A DNA stretch of 30,200 bases from DAOPMC01 sp035392025 (GCA_035392025.1 DAOPMC010000014.1:1-30200), one strand, 5' to 3'. Shown: positions 7,082-15,551, counted from the first letter of the stretch. Made by a program: numbers and translations. Notes: generated by a model not told the origin, from the letters alone.

Positions 7082-8226
7082 ATGAGCATTTTTGGTACTT
7101 AAAAATTAAAATTACAAAAATTAATATTAAAAATTACAAAAATATTAAGGAATTAGAAATTATTTTTAATAATAATATTAATATATTTGTAGGAGACAAT
7201 GCTCAGGGAAAAACCAACATATTAGAAAGTATATATTTGCTAGCTATACCTAAATCTAGAAGAACTATATATGATTATGAATTAATTAAAGAAGAAGAAG
7301 ATTTCTTAAAAATTAAAGGTTTTATTGAAAATAAAGAAAATTCAAAAAATTATGAAGTTATAATTTCAAAATTAAATAAAATCTTAAAGATAAATAATTT
7401 TGAAGAAAAAAAAGTATCTCAATATATTTCTAATATCAATATGATTTTATTTACTCCTGATGATTTGGAAATAATTAAAAGATCTCCTCAATATCGGAGA
7501 AACCTATTAAATACTGAATTATGTCAGCTAGATTCAAAATATACAATTGTATTAAATGAATATAATAAACTTTTAAGAATAAGAAATGAATACTTGAAAA
7601 ATTATAATGGAAATAAGTTTGATGATTATTTAGAAATAGTAACAAAAAAGATGATAGAAAGAATGTTAATTATTTATAATAAAAGGGAAATATTTATAAA
7701 AGACATTAACGAAAAATTAGAAGAAATTTATTATAAATTGACAGGAACACATGGCCTAGAAATAAAATATGAAAAAAGTATTTGTGAAGAAAAAGAAATA
7801 TTAGATTTTTATAAAAAAAATTTAAAGAAAGAAGTATTTCAAAAAATGACTTTATATGGTCCTCATCGAGATGATTTTTGTTTTTATTTAGATGAGAATA
7901 ATATGAAAAATTATGGTTCTCAAGGTCAACAAAGATTAATAATACTTGCGTTAAAAATTGCAGAGGTGGAAGTATTTAAAAAATACAAAGGTGAATATCC
8001 AATAGTTTTATTAGATGATGCATTTAGTGAAATTGATATAAAGAAGAGAAATAGATTACTTAAATTTATTAAATCTAATGTTCAATATATAATAACGACA
8101 ACGGATTTAAAAAATATAAATGAAAATATACTTGAAAAAGCAGATATATTTCATGTGAAAAATGGAACTATTACAAAGAAAGAAGGAACAAAAAATGGAC
8201 GAAGAAAAAGTACAAGGAAAATATGA
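7082..8226 (+). CDS. recF: DNA replication/repair protein RecF (5' end interrupted by a frameshift)
   Basis: RecF is an SMC-like ATPase that helps RecO and RecR load RecA at gaps. The body is intact and in one frame: Walker [10 protein letters not shown] (7192-7218), conserved [14 protein letters not shown], signature [14 protein letters not shown] (7915-7956) and Walker [14 protein letters not shown]. Upstream of Walker A the same frame reads the expected N-terminus [22 protein letters not shown], but this frame has no ATG, GTG or TTG before 7237, which lies after Walker A. The obvious start, ATG 7082 with SD GGTGAT, reads only MSIFGT and stops at 7100. One extra base in the T5 tract (7089-7093), or a -1 slip there, would join the two into MSIFWYLKIK. 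It could be a sequencing or assembly error, a recent mutation, or recoding. Confidence 0.85.
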
Positions 8227-10123
8227 TTCCTCTTCAATTCAAGTCTTAGAAGGATTGGAAGCAGTAAGAAAAAGACCAGGTATGTACATTGGTACGACCG
8301 GAGAGAAAGGACTTCATCATCTAGTTTGGGAAATAATAGACAATTCAATAGATGAAGCATTAGCAGGATATTGTACTGTTATTGAAGTTATAGTAGGTAA
8401 GAATAATACTATAACTGTAAAAGATAATGGACGTGGTATTCCAGTAGATACTCATCCAAAAACAGGAGTATCAACATTAGAGACTGTTTATACCATATTA
8501 CATGCTGGTGGAAAATTTGGTGGAGGCGGATATAAAGTATCAGGAGGACTTCATGGAGTTGGTGCCAGTGTAGTTAATGCACTGTCTGAATGGTTAGAAG
8601 TAAATGTCTATAGAGACGGCCATGTTTATTACCAAAAGTATAGTAATGGTGGAAAAAATAGAACAAAATTAGAGATCGTGGGGGAATGTGATAGTGATAG
8701 GACAGGAACAACTGTAACATTTAAACCAGATCCAAACATATTTGAAGAAACAACAATATTTAGTTATGATACATTAAAACAAAGAATTCGTGAAATGGCA
8801 TTTTTAAATAGAGGTTTAAAAATTGTTTTAATCGATGAACGCGAAGATGGTAAAAAAGACGAATTTTGTTATGAAGGTGGAATAGTTGAATATGTTCAAA
8901 TGTTAAACGAAAATAAAAACCCAATTCATAACACAGTTCCAGATATTACAGGAAAAGATCAGGATATAATCGTTGAAGTGGCATTTCAGTATAATGATTC
9001 ATATAATTCTAGCTTATATTCATTCGTTAATAATATTCATACACCAGAAGGTGGAACTCATGAAGATGGTGTAAAAAGAGCCTTAACTAGAATATTAAAT
9101 AAATATGCCCTTTCTAAAAATATTATTAAAACAAGTGAAGACAGTTTGTCTGGCGATGATGTTAAAGAGGGTTTAACAATGATCGTATCAGTTAAGCATC
9201 CAAATCCCCAATTTGAAGGACAAACTAAAACTAAATTAGGAAATATTGAGGTTAGAGGTATAACTGATAAAATCTTCGCCGAAGGATTAGAAAGATTTTT
9301 ACTTGAGAATCCAGATCAGGCTAAAATAATAGTAGAAAAAGGGATGATGGCTTCTCGTGCCAGACTTGCGGCAAAGAAGGCAAGAGAGTTAACAAGAAGA
9401 AAAGGAGGATTGGAACTTACTAATCAGTGGGGAAAACTTACTGATTGTTCAAGTAAAGATGCTTCCGTTTCTGAAATATTTATAGTCGAAGGAGATAGTG
9501 CAGCAGGACCTGCTAAACAAGGAAGAGATTCTAAAACTCAAGCAGTAATACCAATAAGAGGTAAAATTTTAAATGTTGAAAAGGCTAGATTGGATAAAGT
9601 TTTAAGTAATGAGGAAATAAGAAGTCTAATAACAGCATTTGGTACAGGAATAAGTGAGGAATTTGATATTACAAAACTTAGATATCACAAAATAATAATC
9701 ATGACCGATGCTGATGTTGATGGAGCACACATACGAACATTGTTATTAACGTTCTTCTATAGATACTTTAAACCTCTTGTAGAACAAGGACACATTTATG
9801 CAGCTCAACCGCCTTTATTTAAAATTTCGCATGGTAAAACAAACAAATATGTTTTAAATGAAAAAGAACGTGATGACTATATTGCAACATTACCTGAAAA
9901 TACTAAGTATGAGATAGTACGTATGAAAGGTTTAGGTGAGATGGATGCAATTGAATTACGAGAAACAACAATGCATATTAGTTCAAGAACCTTAACTAGA
10001 GTTAATTTAGATGATGCTATTCTTGCAGATCAAATATTTCAATTATTGATGGGTGAGGAAGTAGAACCAAGAAGAAAGTTTATAGAAGAAAATGCGCTTA
10101 GCGTTAAGAATCTAGATGTGTAG
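8195..10123 (+). CDS. gyrB: DNA gyrase subunit B
   Basis: GyrB is the ATPase subunit of gyrase, which introduces negative supercoils. The 642 residues show the GHKL ATPase with [33 protein letters not shown] and [15 protein letters not shown], the transducer domain, then the TOPRIM region with EGDSAAG near 431 and [15 protein letters not shown] near 501, and the C-terminal [15 protein letters not shown]. Gyrase usually has PLRGK after EGDSAAG and this protein has PIRGK. The ATG at 8195 is preferred to the ATG at 8162 because GAAGGA lies 7 nt before it and GyrB homologues begin near here. It overlaps recF by 32 nt. Confidence 0.97.
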   Translation: MDEEKVQGKYDSSSIQVLEGLEAVRKRPGMYIGTTGEKGLHHLVWEIIDNSIDEALAGYCTVIEVIVGKNNTITVKDNGRGIPVDTHPKTGVSTLETVYTILHAGGKFGGGGYKVSGGLHGVGASVVNALSEWLEVNVYRDGHVYYQKYSNGGKNRTKLEIVGECDSDRTGTTVTFKPDPNIFEETTIFSYDTLKQRIREMAFLNRGLKIVLIDEREDGKKDEFCYEGGIVEYVQMLNENKNPIHNTVPDITGKDQDIIVEVAFQYNDSYNSSLYSFVNNIHTPEGGTHEDGVKRALTRILNKYALSKNIIKTSEDSLSGDDVKEGLTMIVSVKHPNPQFEGQTKTKLGNIEVRGITDKIFAEGLERFLLENPDQAKIIVEKGMMASRARLAAKKARELTRRKGGLELTNQWGKLTDCSSKDASVSEIFIVEGDSAAGPAKQGRDSKTQAVIPIRGKILNVEKARLDKVLSNEEIRSLITAFGTGISEEFDITKLRYHKIIIMTDADVDGAHIRTLLLTFFYRYFKPLVEQGHIYAAQPPLFKISHGKTNKYVLNEKERDDYIATLPENTKYEIVRMKGLGEMDAIELRETTMHISSRTLTRVNLDDAILADQIFQLLMGEEVEPRRKFIEENALSVKNLDV

Positions 10124-10135
10124 GGAGGTTTTAAA

Positions 10136-12592
10136 ATGGATGAGAATAAATTATTAGATAAAATTAGTGATGTATGTATTACATCTGAAATGAGAACATC
10201 TTTTTTAGACTACGCAATGAGTGTTATTGTAGCTCGTGCAATTCCAGATGTTAGAGATGGATTAAAACCAGTTCACAGAAGAATACTATATACAATGTAT
10301 GAAGAAGGAATGACTCCTGATAAAAAACATCAAAAAAGTGCCAATGCTGTTGGTGCTGTTATGGGACATTATCATCCTCATGGAGATTCAGCAATTTATG
10401 AAAGTATGGTAAGAATGGCACAAGACTTTACTTATCGTCATACTTTAGTAGATGGTCACGGAAACTTTGGTTCGATTGATGGAGATAGCGCAGCAGCATC
10501 TCGTTATACTGAAGCAAAATTATCAAAGATTTCAATGGAGATGTTAAGAGACTTAAATAAAGATACTGTTGATTTTGTTGATAACTATGATGGTCAAAGG
10601 AAAGAACCAGTAGTTTTACCATCTAGATTTCCTAACATTTTAGTAAATGGAAACATGGGAATTGCTGTTGGTATGGCTACTAATATTCCACCACACAATT
10701 TGGGTGAAGTAATTGATGCATGTATTACTTATATCAATAATCCAGAAATAGATGTTTTAGAATTGATGCAGTATATAAAAGGACCAGATTTTCCAACAGC
10801 AGGTACAATATTAGGAAATAGTGGAATTAAAAGAGCATATGAAACAGGAAAAGGAACAATTACAATTCGTGCTGAAGTAAATATTGATGATGAAAAAAAC
10901 AGACTAATAGTCAGTGAGCTTCCTTATCAAGTAAATAAGACGGCCTTAATTCAAAGAATTGCAGAATTAGTTAGAGATAAACAGATAGAAGGAATTAGTA
11001 ACTTAAATGATGAATCAGCACTTGAGGGAATAAAAATTGTTATTGATTTAAAGAAAGATGCAAATGCAAAAGTCGTTTTAAATAATTTATATAAACATAC
11101 GCAATTGCAAGTTTCATATGGAATTAATTTCCTTATGCTAGTTGATGGAAGACCAATGACATTAGGATTAAAAGATATTTTAAAGTATTATTTAGAATAT
11201 CAAAAAGATATTATTATAAGAAGAACTAGATTTGACTTAGATAAAGCTAAAAAAAGAGAACATATATTAGAAGGATTGAAGATAGCACTTGATAATATAG
11301 ATGAAGTCGTAAAATTGATTAGAGCAGCCAAAAGTGATCAAGAAGCTAAAGAAGGCTTAATTACAAGGTTTGGTTTAAGTGATATTCAAGCAGATGCTAT
11401 TTTGGAAATGAAACTTAGAAGATTAACTGGGTTAGAAAGAGACAAAATAGAAGAAGAATTAAAGCAACTATTATTATTTATAGAAGATTTATTAGATATT
11501 TTGGCAAACAGTGAGAGAGTTTTAAATATCATAAAAGATGAAATGACTGAAATTAAAAATAAATATAGTGATGAAAGAAAAACAAAAATTGATATGACAA
11601 CAATTGATTATATAGAAGATGAATCGTTAATTCCTGTTGAAAATATTCTTATAACACTAACTGAGAAGGGATATATAAAAAGATTAAATGTAAATACATA
11701 TCAATCTCAAAACCGTGGCGGCGTTGGAATAAAAGGTATGGCTACAAACGAAGAAGATTACGTAGAAAAGATGTTAAATGCCATAACACATGATTACATA
11801 TTATTTTTCACTAACTTAGGTAAGGTTTATAGGATAAAAGGATATGAGATTCCTGAATTCTCTAGGCAATCAAAAGGCATACCAATAGTTAACCTACTTC
11901 CGTTAGAAAAAGAAGAAAAAGTAAATTCAATAATAACGGTAAGTGCAGGAGACAACACATACAAAAGTTTGATTTTTTTCACGAAAGATGGTTTAACAAA
12001 GAAAACAGATATAAATGAATTTGATTCAATCAGAAAGACAGGAAAATTAGCAATTAATTTAAAAGAGGGCGATGAATTAATTTCAGTGAGAAAAACAACC
12101 GGTGATAAGGAAGTAATTCTAGCATCAAATAAAGGGCGAATGGCAAGATTTAACGAAGATGAAGTTAGAACCATGGGCAGAAATACATCCGGCGTTAAAG
12201 CAATAGATATGGAAGATGCTATCGTAATTGGAGCAGATCTTGTTGATAAGGATCAAAAAATATTAGTTTTGACTGAAAAAGGTTATGGCAAGATGACAAA
12301 AGTAGAAGAATATCGATTGACTCATCGTGGTAGTAAAGGAGTAAAGGCCTTAAATATATCTGAAAAAAATGGTAATTTGGTAGCTTTCAAAGTTGTAAAT
12401 GGTGATGAAGATTTAATTATTACAACTAACCAGGGAATTGTTATCAGATTAGATGTTAATAAAATCTCAGTTATGGGGAGATCTACTCAGGGAGTTAGAG
12501 TCATTACTTTAAAAGATGGGCAGTATGTAACAACAGCAGCAATTATAGAAAAAGAGGAAGAGACGGAAGAAGTTAGTGTAGTAGAACCATAA
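10136..12592 (+). CDS. gyrA: DNA gyrase subunit A
   Basis: GyrA cuts and rejoins both DNA strands and wraps DNA through its C-terminal beta-pinwheel. The 818-residue length is normal. The breakage-reunion domain holds [35 protein letters not shown] (the quinolone-resistance region, with the usual Ser and Glu), and the catalytic Tyr124 in ASRYTE. Six pinwheel blades follow, with repeats such as [14 protein letters not shown] and QGIVIRLD. The GyrA box reads QNRGGVG near residue 523 rather than Q[RK]RGG[RK]G, losing two basic residues. It follows gyrB by 12 nt with a GGGAGG SD. The acidic end ([12 protein letters not shown]) is common in GyrA. Downstream the parS/Noc-site region begins. Confidence 0.97.
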   Translation: MDENKLLDKISDVCITSEMRTSFLDYAMSVIVARAIPDVRDGLKPVHRRILYTMYEEGMTPDKKHQKSANAVGAVMGHYHPHGDSAIYESMVRMAQDFTYRHTLVDGHGNFGSIDGDSAAASRYTEAKLSKISMEMLRDLNKDTVDFVDNYDGQRKEPVVLPSRFPNILVNGNMGIAVGMATNIPPHNLGEVIDACITYINNPEIDVLELMQYIKGPDFPTAGTILGNSGIKRAYETGKGTITIRAEVNIDDEKNRLIVSELPYQVNKTALIQRIAELVRDKQIEGISNLNDESALEGIKIVIDLKKDANAKVVLNNLYKHTQLQVSYGINFLMLVDGRPMTLGLKDILKYYLEYQKDIIIRRTRFDLDKAKKREHILEGLKIALDNIDEVVKLIRAAKSDQEAKEGLITRFGLSDIQADAILEMKLRRLTGLERDKIEEELKQLLLFIEDLLDILANSERVLNIIKDEMTEIKNKYSDERKTKIDMTTIDYIEDESLIPVENILITLTEKGYIKRLNVNTYQSQNRGGVGIKGMATNEEDYVEKMLNAITHDYILFFTNLGKVYRIKGYEIPEFSRQSKGIPIVNLLPLEKEEKVNSIITVSAGDNTYKSLIFFTKDGLTKKTDINEFDSIRKTGKLAINLKEGDELISVRKTTGDKEVILASNKGRMARFNEDEVRTMGRNTSGVKAIDMEDAIVIGADLVDKDQKILVLTEKGYGKMTKVEEYRLTHRGSKGVKALNISEKNGNLVAFKVVNGDEDLIITTNQGIVIRLDVNKISVMGRSTQGVRVITLKDGQYVTTAAIIEKEEETEEVSVVEP

Positions 12593-12615
12593 ATTAATCA
12601 TTGGAAAATTATGGT

Positions 12616-12639
12616 AAATTATTTCCCGGGAAATAATTT
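12616..12639 (+). promoter_or_regulatory. Noc-type binding site 1
   Basis: Core ATTTCCCGGGAAAT at 12621-12634 is an exact match to the Bacillus Noc consensus and lies in a perfect 24-bp palindrome (arms extended by AAATT/AATTT). It begins 24 bp after the gyrA stop. Confidence 0.7.
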
Positions 12640-12663
12640 CTAATAACAATGCTGATATTTTAT

Positions 12664-12694
12664 AGCAATGTTTCACGTGAAACATTGCTTTTTG
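12664..12694 (+). terminator. gyrA terminator built on parS site 1
   Basis: The perfect 26-bp palindrome at 12664-12689 (AGCAATG...CATTGCT around the parS core at 12669-12684) is followed by a run of T. As RNA it can form a strong hairpin plus U-tract, so one sequence may serve as both terminator and ParB site. Confidence 0.6.
12669..12684 (+). promoter_or_regulatory. parS site 1
   Basis: Exact match to the Spo0J/ParB consensus, TGTTTCACGTGAAACA, which nucleates the partition complex near oriC. Confidence 0.92.
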
Positions 12695-12710
12695 TATGAT
12701 ATGTGATCAA

Positions 12711-12726
12711 TGTTTCACGTGAAACG
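12711..12726 (+). promoter_or_regulatory. parS site 2
   Basis: TGTTTCACGTGAAACG, one base off the perfect palindrome, inside a longer near-palindrome (12704-12733) with TGATCAA / TTGATCA flanks. It opens the first 207-bp repeat unit. Confidence 0.88.
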
Positions 12727-12854
12727 TTGATCAATAAATAAAGATTAAGCATATTCTTGTTTACAAAACCTATATATTTAAATGCTTTGATAGATTTAAA
12801 TCTGTGTAATGTAAGAGAGAAAGTAGTAGAAATAAAAAAACATTAGATATGCTA

Positions 12855-12870
12855 TGTTTCACGTGAAACA
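12855..12870 (+). promoter_or_regulatory. parS site 3
   Basis: Exact TGTTTCACGTGAAACA, 24 bp (start to start) before Noc-type site 2. Confidence 0.92.
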
Positions 12871-12873
12871 TAA

Positions 12874-12897
12874 AAATTATTTCCCGGGAAATAATTT
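12874..12897 (+). promoter_or_regulatory. Noc-type binding site 2
   Basis: Exact core ATTTCCCGGGAAAT at 12879-12892 in the same perfect 24-bp palindrome as site 1. Confidence 0.7.
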
Positions 12898-12917
12898 GGA
12901 GGTAAAATTATAATCAA

Positions 12918-12933
12918 TGTTTCACGTGAAACG
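12918..12933 (+). promoter_or_regulatory. parS site 4
   Basis: TGTTTCACGTGAAACG, identical to parS site 2 and exactly 207 bp from it. Confidence 0.88.
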
Positions 12934-13061
12934 TTGATCAATAAATAAAGATTAAGCATATTCTTGTTTACAAAACCTATATATTTAAATACTTTGATAG
13001 ATTTAAATCTGTGTAATATAAGAGAGAAAGTAGTAGAAATAAAAAGATACTAGATATACTA

Positions 13062-13077
13062 TGTTTCACGTGAAACA
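13062..13077 (+). promoter_or_regulatory. parS site 5
   Basis: Exact TGTTTCACGTGAAACA, 207 bp from site 3 and 24 bp before Noc-type site 3. Confidence 0.92.
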
Positions 13078-13080
13078 TAA

Positions 13081-13104
13081 AAATTATTTCCCGAGAAATA
13101 ATTT
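13081..13104 (+). promoter_or_regulatory. Noc-type binding site 3 (one-base variant)
   Basis: Core ATTTCCCGAGAAAT at 13086-13099 differs from the consensus by one base at the centre. The flanking arms are intact. Confidence 0.6.
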
Positions 13105-13124
13105 GGAGATAAAAATACAATCAA

Positions 13125-13140
13125 TGTTTCACGTGAAACA
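13125..13140 (+). promoter_or_regulatory. parS site 6
   Basis: Exact TGTTTCACGTGAAACA with ATCA / TGAT flanks, opening the diverged third repeat unit. Confidence 0.92.
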
Positions 13141-13269
13141 TTGATTAACAGATAAAGGTTAAACATTTTTTTAATATAAAAGCGTGAGTACTTGAATAGT
13201 TAAATAGAGAAAAATTCCATGTAATATAAGAGAGAAAGTAGTAGAAATAAAAAAATATTAGATATACTA

Positions 13270-13285
13270 TGTTTCACGTGAAACA
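13270..13285 (+). promoter_or_regulatory. parS site 7
   Basis: Exact TGTTTCACGTGAAACA, ending 8 bp before the -35 of the SRP RNA promoter. ParB spreading from here would cover that promoter. Confidence 0.92.
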
Positions 13286-13293
13286 TTGATTAA

Positions 13294-13323
13294 TTGACAA
13301 AATCCTAAAGTATATATTAAAAT
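13294..13323 (+). promoter_or_regulatory. Promoter of the SRP RNA gene
   Basis: TTGACA (13294-13299) and TAAAAT (13318-13323) are 18 bp apart, which puts transcription start near 13329-13331, at the 5' end of the RNA fold. Confidence 0.7.
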
Positions 13324-13327
13324 ATTG

Positions 13328-13407
13328 CTGTGCAACACATATATTTGAATTAGGTCAGGACTGGAAAGTAGCAGCCTTAAGAATCAATTTGTGTGTGCAC
13401 TTTTTTT
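13328..13407 (+). ncRNA. ffs: Signal recognition particle RNA, small (4.5S-like) type
   Basis: The core GGTCAGGACTGGAAAGTAGC followed by AGCC is the conserved SRP helix 8: symmetric and asymmetric loops closed by a GGAA tetraloop, where Ffh binds. Outside it TTGA/TCAA and the ends GTGC-AACACA / TGTGTGTGCAC pair to make one hairpin of about 75 nt. The 3' arm runs into TTTTTTT (13401-13407), a terminator. No Alu domain is present, unlike the roughly 270-nt scRNA of B. subtilis. In Bacillus the gene lies between tadA and dnaX; here it is just upstream of tadA. Confidence 0.93.
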
Positions 13408-13418
13408 GAGGTGTAAAT

Positions 13419-13826
13419 ATGGATGAAAAATTTATGAGAGAAGCTGTCAAAGAGGCAGAGAAAGCACTCAAATTTCAAGAAATTCCAGTTGGATGCGTTG
13501 TCGTCAAAGATGGTAAAATTCTTTCAAGAGCATATAATAGAAAAAATGAAACTGGAATTGCAATTGATCACGCAGAAATATTGGCAATCAAAAAAGCTTG
13601 CCAAGTATTAGGCGATTGGAGACTAAATGATTGTAAACTATACGTAACATTAGAACCATGTAAGATGTGTTATGGGGCTATTGAAGAATCTAGAATTTCT
13701 GAGATTATCATTGGTGCAGAACAAAACACTATTATAAATTATACATGTAAAGTTTCAAAAGGATGTTTAGCAAACAAGTGTTCGCACCTATTAAAGGAAT
13801 TTTTTGATGATCTTAGAAATAGATAG
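13419..13826 (+). CDS. tadA: tRNA-specific adenosine-34 deaminase TadA
   Basis: TadA converts A34 to inosine in the anticodon of tRNA-Arg(ACG), an essential step in most bacteria. The 135-residue product has the zinc site and catalytic Glu in DHAEILAI (near residues 50-57) and PCKMC near 84-88, with NRKNE upstream. It is shorter than the usual 150-165 residues. The segment after IIIGAEQN, which normally carries the GAVGS-type loop, is reduced and reads TIINYTCKVSKGCLANKCSHLL. The end LLKEFFDDLR is typical. SD GAGGTG lies 8 nt before ATG, directly after the SRP RNA T-run, and no separate promoter is obvious, so expression may depend on read-through from ffs. Confidence 0.93.
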   Translation: MDEKFMREAVKEAEKALKFQEIPVGCVVVKDGKILSRAYNRKNETGIAIDHAEILAIKKACQVLGDWRLNDCKLYVTLEPCKMCYGAIEESRISEIIIGAEQNTIINYTCKVSKGCLANKCSHLLKEFFDDLRNR

Positions 13827-13863
13827 AAATAATTTAAAAAATAAACTTTAATAAAATGCTTAT

Positions 13864-13887
13864 AAATTATTTCCCGGGAAATAATTT
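13864..13887 (+). promoter_or_regulatory. Noc-type binding site 4, overlapping the dnaX promoter
   Basis: Core ATTTCCCGGGAAAT at 13869-13882 in the same perfect 24-bp palindrome as sites 1 and 2. It ends 4 bp before the -10 hexamer of dnaX, covering the -35 region, so a bound protein could block RNA polymerase. Confidence 0.7.
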
Positions 13888-13888
13888 G

Positions 13889-13897
13889 TGGTATAAT
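13889..13897 (+). promoter_or_regulatory. Extended -10 promoter of dnaX
   Basis: TGGTATAAT (TG-N-TATAAT), 34 bp before the dnaX ATG. The stretch TTTGTGGTATAATTAA is the same as that upstream of recF. Confidence 0.6.
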
Positions 13898-13931
13898 TAA
13901 AGTACAAATATTTAGTGTGGGGGAGAAAATT

Positions 13932-15551
13932 ATGGAATATTATGCATTATATAGAAAATATAGACCTCAAACTTTTTCAGAGGTGGCAGGACAACAGAAA
14001 ATAAAAAAAGTATTAATAAATTCTGTTAAAAATGGAAAAATTTCCCATGCCTATTTGTTTTACGGCCCAAAAGGTACAGGAAAGACTACAATTGCCAAAT
14101 TAATGGCAAAAATAGTTAACTGTTTTAAATTAAATGGAGATGATCCATGTGGTGAGTGCCCAAGTTGCATAAGCGTAGAACAAAAAAATAATTCCGATAT
14201 TATTGAAATAGATGCAGCTTCTAATAATGGAGTAGAAGAAATAAGAGCCATAAGAGACAAGATAAACTTTATGCCAAGCATATCTAAATATCGTGTTTAT
14301 ATTATTGATGAGGTACACATGCTATCGTCAGGGGCATTTAATGCGCTTTTAAAAACACTAGAAGAACCACCATCTCATGTTATTTTTATTTTGGCTACCA
14401 CTGAATATCATAAGGTGCCACAAACAATAATTTCTAGGTGTCAATGTTTTGAATTTGAGAGAATACCACAGACTGATATTATAGAAAAATTAAAAACTAT
14501 CGCGGAATTAGAAAAAATTAAAATAGATGATTCATCTTTAAAATTAATAGCAAAATATAGCGATGGTGCACTCCGCGATGCAATCGGCATGATTGATAAG
14601 TTAGCATTATATACTAACAATATTATAACCGAAGAGGATTTTTATAAATTTCGTGGCATAGCAAATGAAAAGGAAATTGATAATTTAGTATTACTGATAT
14701 TAGAAGGTAAAATTTGCCAGTTAATTAAAGAAATTGATGATTTGTTTGAAAATGGTAAGGATATTATGTTGCTTGCTGATGAGGTAATGCTAAAATTTAG
14801 AGATAAAATAATGGAAAAAGCTTTAAGCAATGAAGTTGATGAAAGAGAATATATAGTTATAGATATTATGTACAAATCCATTATCAATATGAAAACTTCG
14901 GATAATCCAAGAATGTTTTTTGATTTAGGTATGATAAAATGTGCAAAATTATATGAAGAAGGGCCTGAGTTGCAAACAAATTCTGAGCAAATTACAAAAG
15001 AAAAAATTTTAAAAAACATTCCAGAAGTTTCAAAAAAATCTAAAAAAGATACATTGCCAGTAACGGTAAGAGAAATAAAAAAATCTGAAAATTCACAAAC
15101 TGAAATAAGGATAAATAATGCATTTGCAACAGCAAACAAAGAAATATTAAAAGATCTAAAATCTATGGAAATAGAAATGTCGAGATATATTAATAATAAA
15201 GAATTTGCAACATATGTAACATATTTAATTGATGGTGAAATCAGAGTTGTCGGCGAAAAAAACATAATTATTTCACTTAAATATGATTCCATGGTTGAAA
15301 ATGCAAATAATTCACTTGAAAATACAGAAAATTTGTTTAGTTTGATATATGGAAGATATTTTAAATTAATTTTTGTGTCAGAAGAAAAGTGGAACAAATT
15401 GAAAAAAGATTATGTTAAGAATATTAAAGACGGGAAAAACTATACCTATAAGGAAGAACCACCTCTGATAAATAACGATGTTGAAGAAGAAAATGAAGTT
15501 GTAGAAAAAGCCATTGATATTTTTGGGCAAGATTTGGTAGAAATTCAATAA
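13932..15551 (+). CDS. dnaX: DNA polymerase III subunit gamma/tau
   Basis: DnaX is the ATP-driven core of the clamp loader that opens DnaN rings and, as tau, ties the polymerases to the helicase. The 540-residue product has Walker A GPKGTGKTTIAK near residue 44, a zinc site in CFKLNGDDPCGECPSC, Walker B with DEVHML near 125, SRC sensor FEFERI context, the collar domain to about 360 and a divergent charged C-terminal tau region. The ATG at 13932 follows GGGGGAG by 6 nt; the upstream in-frame GTG lies inside that SD. At 15032-15038 an in-phase A AAA AAA heptamer is followed in the -1 frame by ATC then TAA, which would give a 370-residue gamma-like form. ybaB and recR follow closely, as in most bacteria. 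Confidence 0.97.
   Translation: MEYYALYRKYRPQTFSEVAGQQKIKKVLINSVKNGKISHAYLFYGPKGTGKTTIAKLMAKIVNCFKLNGDDPCGECPSCISVEQKNNSDIIEIDAASNNGVEEIRAIRDKINFMPSISKYRVYIIDEVHMLSSGAFNALLKTLEEPPSHVIFILATTEYHKVPQTIISRCQCFEFERIPQTDIIEKLKTIAELEKIKIDDSSLKLIAKYSDGALRDAIGMIDKLALYTNNIITEEDFYKFRGIANEKEIDNLVLLILEGKICQLIKEIDDLFENGKDIMLLADEVMLKFRDKIMEKALSNEVDEREYIVIDIMYKSIINMKTSDNPRMFFDLGMIKCAKLYEEGPELQTNSEQITKEKILKNIPEVSKKSKKDTLPVTVREIKKSENSQTEIRINNAFATANKEILKDLKSMEIEMSRYINNKEFATYVTYLIDGEIRVVGEKNIIISLKYDSMVENANNSLENTENLFSLIYGRYFKLIFVSEEKWNKLKKDYVKNIKDGKNYTYKEEPPLINNDVEEENEVVEKAIDIFGQDLVEIQ

Larger units (their letters stand above)
12708..13295 (+). repeat. 207-bp tandem repeats carrying parS and Noc-type sites
   Basis: Three tandem units begin at about 12708, 12915 and 13122. 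Units 1 and 2 are nearly identical (few substitutions, for example in the third site CCCGGG to CCCGAG). Unit 3 is diverged in its middle and lacks the Noc-type site, but keeps both parS sites and the block with AAGAGAGAAAGTAGTAGAAA. In units 1 and 2 the order is parS, about 144 bp, parS, 24 bp, Noc-type site, 39 bp, next parS. The exact 207-bp spacing holds for the parS pairs 12711/12918/13125 and 12855/13062 and the Noc-type pair 12879/13086. No convincing ORF lies inside. The whole 12593-13418 gap holds only these sites and the SRP RNA gene. Confidence 0.93.

Noticed and set aside
12708..13295. Repeats considered as a CRISPR array or mobile element
   Set aside because: The repeat unit is 207 bp with no short repeat/unique spacer pattern, no terminal inverted repeats and no transposase. 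parS and Noc-type sites explain the palindromes.
13917..13931. GTG 13917 as dnaX start
   Set aside because: This codon is within the GGGGGAG ribosome binding site of the ATG at 13932.
14642..15397. Minus-strand ORF of 251 codons opposite dnaX
   Set aside because: Antisense shadow with Ser/Phe/Ile composition typical of reversed AT-rich coding sequence.
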